From Nonomuraea ceibae (GTDB lineage Bacteria > Actinomycetota > Actinomycetes > Streptosporangiales > Streptosporangiaceae): 34,857 nucleotides of DNA. The stretch covers positions 1-34,857 of the forward strand of contig NZ_JAHKRO010000097.1 of assembly GCF_019396325.1 (NCBI RefSeq). The letters are read 5' to 3'. Below are positions 31,141 to 34,857 of the stretch, one piece after another (the stretch's first letter is position 1; every line of letters starts with the position of its first letter). The translations under genes and the position numbers were made by a program. The notes under the pieces were generated by a model. That model saw nothing but the letters and a program-made list of their open reading frames with translations, made no database searches and was not told the DNA's origin.

Positions 31141-31267
31141 GCCGCCACCCCCAGTGCGCGACTTATCCCGAAATATCACTTAATCCTAGGATTTATCCGT
31201 ATTTGGAGGGGTTGGCGGGCGGTGAAATCCCCCTCAAATTCCCTGCGCGGGAGGTACGATCCACCCA
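31141..31267. promoter_or_regulatory. Divergent promoter region with AATCCTAGGATT palindrome
   Basis: 127 bp, locally AT-rich for this genome around 31161-31205. It holds a perfect 12-bp palindrome AATCCTAGGATT (31182-31193), two TTATCC copies (31163-31168 and 31193-31198), and an imperfect inverted repeat pairing ATTTG (31201-31205) plus GGGG with CCCC plus CAAAT (to 31239). A leaderless-type -10 TACGAT (31255-31260) lies 7 nt before the GTG of the transferase gene. Confidence 0.45.
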
Positions 31268-31891
31268 GTGACGATCACTCCTGCGACGGCCCTGGCGGCG
31301 GCGATGGGCTGCCCGCCCGACGAGGTGCGCGCACCCCTGGAGTGGCTGACGGACGTCGAGCGCGATCGCGCCGCGCGCTTCCGCTTCGCCCCCGACCGGA
31401 TCGCGTTCGTCGCCGCCCACCTGCTGGTACGGCTCTGCGCCGGCCGGGTGCTGGGCGCCGATCCCGGCGAGCTGACGCTGGCGCAGCACTGCGACGTGCA
31501 CGGGCCGGGGCACGGCAGGCCGTACCTGGTCGAAGCCCCCGAACTGGGCGTGAGCCTCAGCCACACGCGCGGCTACGTGTGCGCGGCGGCCGGCCCCGGC
31601 CGCGTCGGCGTGGACGCCGAGCGGGTGCCGCCAGGCCCGCTCGACCGCACGCTGGCCCCGATCGCGCTCACCCCCGCCGAGCTGGCCGGGGCGCGCGGCA
31701 ACGAGGACCTGATCCGCCACTGGGTGCGCAAGGAGGCGCTGATCAAGCGGGGCGAGCTGACCCTCGCCGAGATGGCCACGGCCGAACCGGACTGGACGGG
31801 CCGCCACCTGCTGGAATGGCGCGCGGAGCCGGACGTCCTGGTGGCCGTGATCACCGACTCGCCCGCCACCCGCCTGCCAATGTCCGGATAA
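31268..31891 (+). CDS. Sfp-type 4'-phosphopantetheinyl transferase
   Basis: 207 residues. It moves phosphopantetheine from coenzyme A to carrier proteins. Motifs: VGVDAERV with Asp116 and Glu118 (Mg2+ ligands), and WVRKEALIKRG with Lys155, Glu156 and Lys160. LSLSHT-like VSLSHTRGYV is at 95-104. It is a compact Sfp/Gsp-type enzyme that would activate polyketide or peptide synthetases encoded elsewhere, as none is in this window. GTG start with a leaderless-type -10 at 31255-31260. The last codons contain the promoter of the next small gene. Confidence 0.92.
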   Translation: MTITPATALAAAMGCPPDEVRAPLEWLTDVERDRAARFRFAPDRIAFVAAHLLVRLCAGRVLGADPGELTLAQHCDVHGPGHGRPYLVEAPELGVSLSHTRGYVCAAAGPGRVGVDAERVPPGPLDRTLAPIALTPAELAGARGNEDLIRHWVRKEALIKRGELTLAEMATAEPDWTGRHLLEWRAEPDVLVAVITDSPATRLPMSG

Positions 31892-31892
31892 T
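31887..31892 (+). promoter_or_regulatory. Leaderless -10 box of the 58-residue gene, overlapping a stop codon
   Basis: GATAAT, 8 nt before the ATG at 31901. It includes the TAA stop codon (31889-31891) of the upstream transferase gene. No ribosome binding site is visible. Confidence 0.5.
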
Positions 31893-31900
31893 GTGGGCGC

Positions 31901-32077
31901 ATGTTCTACAAGAAGCCCCTGGAGGAGCGCATCGCGGACCGGATGACCCAGCGGCGCCCCCTCGAAGAGGGCCGGACGTTCGAGCACGGGCCGGCCAAGT
32001 TCGTGTTCGTGTCGCTGCTCGTCGCCGTGGTCGTCATGCACGTCGTCGGCGTGGCGATCGTCATGGCGTTCGACTAG
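31901..32077 (+). CDS. 58-residue single-pass membrane protein
   Basis: Reads MFYKKPLEERIADRMTQRRP, then a charged stretch and one hydrophobic helix at about 34-56 (FVFVSLLVAVVVMHVVGVAI), ending MAFD. The positive N-terminus suggests it stays in the cytoplasm with the C-terminus outside. GC-ending codons throughout and its own -10 box support a real gene. I recognise no family. It ends on the CTAG shared with the convergent cation transporter gene, so it may have a link to that transporter, but nothing proves it. Confidence 0.75.
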   Translation: MFYKKPLEERIADRMTQRRPLEEGRTFEHGPAKFVFVSLLVAVVVMHVVGVAIVMAFD

Positions 32078-33009
32078 CGGCGGCGGGGCGGGGTGGGGTC
32101 GAGGAACACCTGGTCGATGCCGGGGAAGCGCTCGCGCAGCCTGCGGTCCACCTCCTCACAGGCGCGCTCCACACCTCCGGCGCGCACCTCGTCCCGAAAG
32201 TCGATCTTCGCCGCGACCAGGAACCGGCCCGGCCCGATGACCATGGTGAGCAGCTCGACCACGTCCTCCACCTCCGGCTGGACGAGGAGCACCGCGCGCA
32301 CCCCCGTCTCGATCGGGCGCGGCGCCGCCTGGCCGATGAGCAGCGACAGGTTCGCCTGGATGAGCGTGAGCGCGACCACCAGCAGCAGCACGCCGATGAG
32401 GACCGACGCCAGGCCGTCCCACAGCGACGACCCGGTGAGCTGCGAGCCGAGCAGCCCCAGCGCCGCGATGACCAGCCCGGCCAGCGCCGCCCCGTCCTCC
32501 AGCAGCACCGCCTTCAGCGCCGTGTCGGACGTCTTCCTGGCCAGCCGCAGCGGGCTGACCCGCCACCGGCCCGCCTCGCCGCGCAGCTGCCCGTACGCCT
32601 TGAGGAACGACACCCCCTCGATGACGAACGAGACCGCCAGCACCACGTACGCCGGGGTGAGCGCCGACAGCTCCTCCCCGCGGACGATCTCGTGCACGCC
32701 GTGGGTGATCGAGAACCCGGCGCCACCCGCCAGCGTCGCGAACGCCGCCATCATCGCCCAGAAGAACCCCGCCTTGCCGTATCCGAACGGATGGCGCCGG
32801 TCGGCCGGCTTGCCCGAACGCCGGACCGCGACCAGCAGCAGCACCTCCGTCACCGTGTCGGCCGCCGAGTGCGCCGCCTCCGACAGCATCGCCGCCGACC
32901 CGCTGACGATCCCCGCCAGCAGCTTGGCCACCGCGATGGCGAGGTTCGCCGCCCCGGCCACCAGCACGGTGCCCAGGCTCTCTCCCGACTTCTCCCCCAC
33001 CTTCGTCAC
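32074..33009 (-). CDS. Cation diffusion facilitator transporter
   Basis: 311 residues, six predicted transmembrane helices and a C-terminal cytoplasmic domain (about 225-311). Second helix SEAAHSAADTVTE supplies the HxxxD half of the metal site; HPFGYGKAGFFWAM is the typical CDF loop; a later helix has EDGAALAGLVIAALGL, and DGLASVLIG precedes the last helix. It exports Zn2+, Mn2+, Fe2+ or similar ions against protons; the metal cannot be decided. The GTG start at 33009 puts polar TKVGEKSGESLG before the first helix. It is divergent from a MarR-type gene with 24 bp between starts. Confidence 0.93.
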   Translation of the reverse strand: MTKVGEKSGESLGTVLVAGAANLAIAVAKLLAGIVSGSAAMLSEAAHSAADTVTEVLLLVAVRRSGKPADRRHPFGYGKAGFFWAMMAAFATLAGGAGFSITHGVHEIVRGEELSALTPAYVVLAVSFVIEGVSFLKAYGQLRGEAGRWRVSPLRLARKTSDTALKAVLLEDGAALAGLVIAALGLLGSQLTGSSLWDGLASVLIGVLLLVVALTLIQANLSLLIGQAAPRPIETGVRAVLLVQPEVEDVVELLTMVIGPGRFLVAAKIDFRDEVRAGGVERACEEVDRRLRERFPGIDQVFLDPTPPRRR

Positions 33010-33033
33010 TCTACGTGCGCTAGATTGGAGATC
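33010..33033. promoter_or_regulatory. Very short divergent promoter, CDF transporter / MarR regulator
   Basis: Only 24 bp. On the plus strand TAGATT (33021-33026) is a -10 box 7 nt before the ATG at 33034; on the minus strand TAGCGC sits 7 nt before the GTG at 33009. The two -10 boxes overlap, so binding of the MarR protein or polymerase at one should affect the other. Confidence 0.5.
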
Positions 33034-33492
33034 ATGAGCGCGCCTCGCTGGCTTTCCCCCGCTGAGCAGCGTGCCTGGCGAACCCACCTGGCCCTGCACA
33101 AGCTGCTCATGCACCGCCTGGACCGGGAGCTTCAGGAACACGCCCTGTCACTCAACGACTACGAGATCCTGGTCAACCTGTCCGAGAGCCCCGCGCGACG
33201 CATGCGGATGAGCGACCTGGCCGACGCGACCATCCAGTCCCGCAGCCGGCTCTCCCACCAGATCTCCCGGATGGAGGCCAAGGGCCTGGTCACCCGCGAA
33301 GACTGCCGCGACGACCGGCGGGGCACGTTCGCCGTGCTGACCGACGAGGGCTGGGAGACGATCCAGCGGGTGGCGCCCGACCACGTGGCCGGGGTGCGCG
33401 AGCACTTCGTCGACCGGCTCACCGACGACCAGCTCAAGGAGCTGGAGGCCGCCTACGGGCCCATCGTGGAGCATCTGAAGAAACTGCGCTGA
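33034..33492 (+). CDS. MarR-family transcriptional regulator
   Basis: 152 residues, the usual MarR length. The dimerisation helix LALHKLLMHRLDRELQEHAL is followed by LNDYEILVNLSESPARRMRM, the recognition helix region SDLADATIQSRSRLSHQISR, and wing residues RDDRRGTFAVLTDEG. The C-terminal helix ends EHLKKLR. Divergence from the cation transporter with overlapping -10 boxes suggests it controls that gene and itself. The lprG-like gene begins 59 bp downstream with its own promoter. Confidence 0.93.
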   Translation: MSAPRWLSPAEQRAWRTHLALHKLLMHRLDRELQEHALSLNDYEILVNLSESPARRMRMSDLADATIQSRSRLSHQISRMEAKGLVTREDCRDDRRGTFAVLTDEGWETIQRVAPDHVAGVREHFVDRLTDDQLKELEAAYGPIVEHLKKLR

Positions 33493-33539
33493 CACGCAGT
33501 CGATACCGCAGGGGCCGCCCGGGTGTCCGTCCCGCTCGC

Positions 33540-33545
33540 TACGAT
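33540..33545 (+). promoter_or_regulatory. Leaderless -10 box of the lprG-like gene
   Basis: TACGAT, 6 nt before the ATG at 33552. The same hexamer precedes the phosphopantetheinyl transferase gene. No ribosome binding site lies between. Confidence 0.5.
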
Positions 33546-33551
33546 CCGCTC

Positions 33552-34244
33552 ATGTTGAGAAAGCTGCTCGTGGTGGCCCTGGCCGTCGTGGCCCTGGCGG
33601 CCTGCTCCTCCGCAGGCGAGGGCGCGGCGCTGCCCGCCGGGCCCGACCTGATGCGCCAGGCCGCCGAGGCGATGAAGACGGTCAAATCCGCCGCGTTCTC
33701 CATCGCCACCGAGGGCAAGCCGAACGTGCCCGTCAAGAAGGCCGACGGGCGGCTCACCGCCGAGGGCGACGCCGACGGGACCATCACGCTGGAGGTGTTC
33801 GGCAACCTCCAGGAGGTGTCGTTCATGCTCATCGGCGACAAGGTCCACTTCAAGGGGCCGACCGGCGGCTACCAGGAGATGACCCGGCAACAGCTCGCCC
33901 AGCTCTACGACCCGTCGCTCATCCTCGACCCCGCCAAGGGCATCCCGGGGCTGCTCGCCACCGCCGCCGACCCGCTCGTCCGGGCCGAGGATGACGGCGC
34001 CTACCGGGTCGACGTCGCCTTCACCGGGCAGGCGCTGAGCACGCTGGTGCCCGGCGTCACCGAGGGCGTCAACGGCACCGTCTGGGTCGACCGGGCCAGC
34101 AGCAGGCTCACCAAGGTGCTGCTGCAGCTGCGCGAGGGCACGGTGACGGTCTCGTTCGCCGACTACGACGCGCCGGTGACGATCACGCCCCCGCCGTCGT
34201 CATCGTCGCCGTCATCGTCGTCGTCGGCGCCGTCCGCCGAATGA
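33552..34244 (+). CDS. lprG: LppX/LprG-family lipoprotein
   Basis: 230 residues. Signal peptide with lipobox ALAAC (Cys18). The LppX_LprAFG fold runs from about 30 to 210: AEAMKTVKSAAFSIATEGKP, ADGTITLEVFGNLQEVSFML, DKVHFKGPTGGYQEM, and the late GTVWVDRASSRLTKVLLQL. These proteins hold acylated lipids in a hydrophobic cavity; mycobacterial LprG binds triacylglycerol and lipoglycans and works with the P55 exporter. The C-terminal tail is Pro/Ser-rich (PPPSSSSPSSSSSAPSAE), encoded by a TCG/TCA microsatellite near 34196-34230, and is unlike mycobacterial LprG. The following MFS gene overlaps by 4 bp, the same order as in mycobacteria, which supports the name. Confidence 0.88.
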   Translation: MLRKLLVVALAVVALAACSSAGEGAALPAGPDLMRQAAEAMKTVKSAAFSIATEGKPNVPVKKADGRLTAEGDADGTITLEVFGNLQEVSFMLIGDKVHFKGPTGGYQEMTRQQLAQLYDPSLILDPAKGIPGLLATAADPLVRAEDDGAYRVDVAFTGQALSTLVPGVTEGVNGTVWVDRASSRLTKVLLQLREGTVTVSFADYDAPVTITPPPSSSSPSSSSSAPSAE

Positions 34245-34857
34245 GGAGCGCCCGCCGGGTCGTCCTCGGCGTGGGCGGGGCGGTGGTGCTGCTCGCCGCC
34301 CTCGACGCGTACGTGGTCGTGACCGTCCTCATCGACATCGCCACCGACATCGGCATCCCGCTCAACCGGCTCGAACGGGTCACGCCGGTGGTCACCGGGT
34401 TCCTGCTCGGGTACGTGGCGGCGATGCCGCTGCTGGGGCGGCTGTCCGACCGGTTCGGGCGGCGGCCGCTCATCCACGCCTGCCTGGCGGCCTTCGCGGC
34501 CGGCTCCGTGCTGACGGCGCTGGCGTCCGGGGAGGTGATGGTGGTGGCCGGCCGCACCGTCCAGGGCGTCGCCGGGGGCGCGCTGCTGCCGATCACGATG
34601 GCGCTCATCGGCGACCTGTGGGGCGAGCGGGAGCGCCCCCTGGCCCTCGGCGCCGTCGGCGCCGCCCAGGAGCTCGGCAGCGCCCTCGGGCCCGTGTACG
34701 GCGGCCTCCTCGCCGGCGTCCCCGCCGCCTCGCTGCTGGGCGTCGAAGTGGGCGGATGGCACGCCATCTTCTGGATCAACGTCCCCCTCACCCTCGCCGC
34801 CGCCCTGGCCGTCCACCACGCCCTCCCCTCCCCCACCAAACCCCTACCCCCCTCCCC
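34241..34857 (+). CDS. P55-like MFS transporter, truncated by the window end
   Basis: 205 codons are present with no stop before the edge. The ATG overlaps the lprG stop (ATGA). Residues: Asp22 in the first helix (ALDAYVVVTVL), motif A GRLSDRFGRRP with Asp70, RTVQGVAGGALLPITMALIG (105-124) and motif C-like AAQELGSALGPVYGG (141-155) with Glu144. From memory, mycobacterial P55 (Rv1410c) has acidic residues that matter at Asp22 and Asp70, and a motif-C glutamate, which match in position. P55 lifts triacylglycerols from the inner membrane to LprG. The rest of the gene, including the distinctive later helices, is not visible. Confidence 0.88.
   Translation, partial: MRSARRVVLGVGGAVVLLAALDAYVVVTVLIDIATDIGIPLNRLERVTPVVTGFLLGYVAAMPLLGRLSDRFGRRPLIHACLAAFAAGSVLTALASGEVMVVAGRTVQGVAGGALLPITMALIGDLWGERERPLALGAVGAAQELGSALGPVYGGLLAGVPAASLLGVEVGGWHAIFWINVPLTLAAALAVHHALPSPTKPLPPS

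Noticed and set aside
29773..33492. 1239-codon open frame on the plus strand
   Set aside because: Only its last 152 codons are real (the MarR gene). The rest lies antisense or out of frame to the oxidase, transferase and CDF genes.

Overview
This is a gene-dense, very GC-rich stretch (roughly 70-75% G+C, nearly every codon ending in G or C) from the chromosome of an actinomycete. Several genes start right after a TANNNT-type -10 box with no ribosome binding site, and the gene content is typical of filamentous Actinomycetota (ANTAR and PP2C signalling proteins, PucR regulator, LprG/P55, secreted S33 peptidase, cytochrome P450, Sfp-type phosphopantetheinyl transferase). A member of the Streptosporangiales is my best guess, from memory only. 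I call 35 protein genes with support plus one doubtful ORF. I saw no rRNA, tRNA, CRISPR array, insertion sequence or prophage.

Region by region. 1-2.7 kb: a divergent signalling pair, a GAF-ANTAR RNA-binding regulator and a PAS-GAF-SpoIIE (PP2C) protein whose catalytic metal ligands are mostly replaced. 2.8-4.6 kb: a GT4 glycosyltransferase behind an unusual structured leader, and a PaiB-like FMN-binding protein. 4.6-8.3 kb: a proline catabolism locus, with a PucR regulator divergent from proline dehydrogenase and glutamate semialdehyde dehydrogenase, closed by a strong terminator. 8.3-12.1 kb: a large DUF6493-like protein followed by a protein that looks like two fused immunity-type domains. 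12.1-15.1 kb (minus strand): a translationally coupled operon of a polytopic membrane protein, a histidine kinase and a NarL-type response regulator. 15.2-17.3 kb: a P450 with a doubled operator and a DUF4142 lipoprotein. 17.3-20.8 kb: an ArsR-like regulator divergent from an MFS exporter, a soluble Ser/Thr kinase, and a PlsC acyltransferase. 20.9-22.9 kb: DhaK-DhaL-DhaM for PTS-driven dihydroxyacetone phosphorylation. 22.9-25.4 kb (minus): a TPP-dependent enzyme coupled to a metal-dependent cyclase/hydrolase. 25.5-26.5 kb (minus): a membrane-anchored repeat protein and a CBS-pair protein. 26.7-29.7 kb: an aminopeptidase P and a secreted tripeptidyl aminopeptidase. 29.7-33.5 kb: a berberine-bridge-type oxidase, a phosphopantetheinyl transferase, a 58-residue membrane protein, a cation diffusion facilitator and a MarR regulator. 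33.5 kb to the end: an lprG-P55 type lipoprotein/MFS operon cut off by the window edge.

Most of the window is conserved chromosomal content rather than a mobile island. The observations I rate highest are the degenerate PP2C active site, the DUF6493/dual-immunity pair, the long bulged hairpin between the CBS and aminopeptidase genes, the doubled P450 operator with no adjacent regulator, the glycosyltransferase leader with competing hairpins, and three convergent gene pairs that share a single CTAG as both stop codons. I did not find a system that I can firmly call new.
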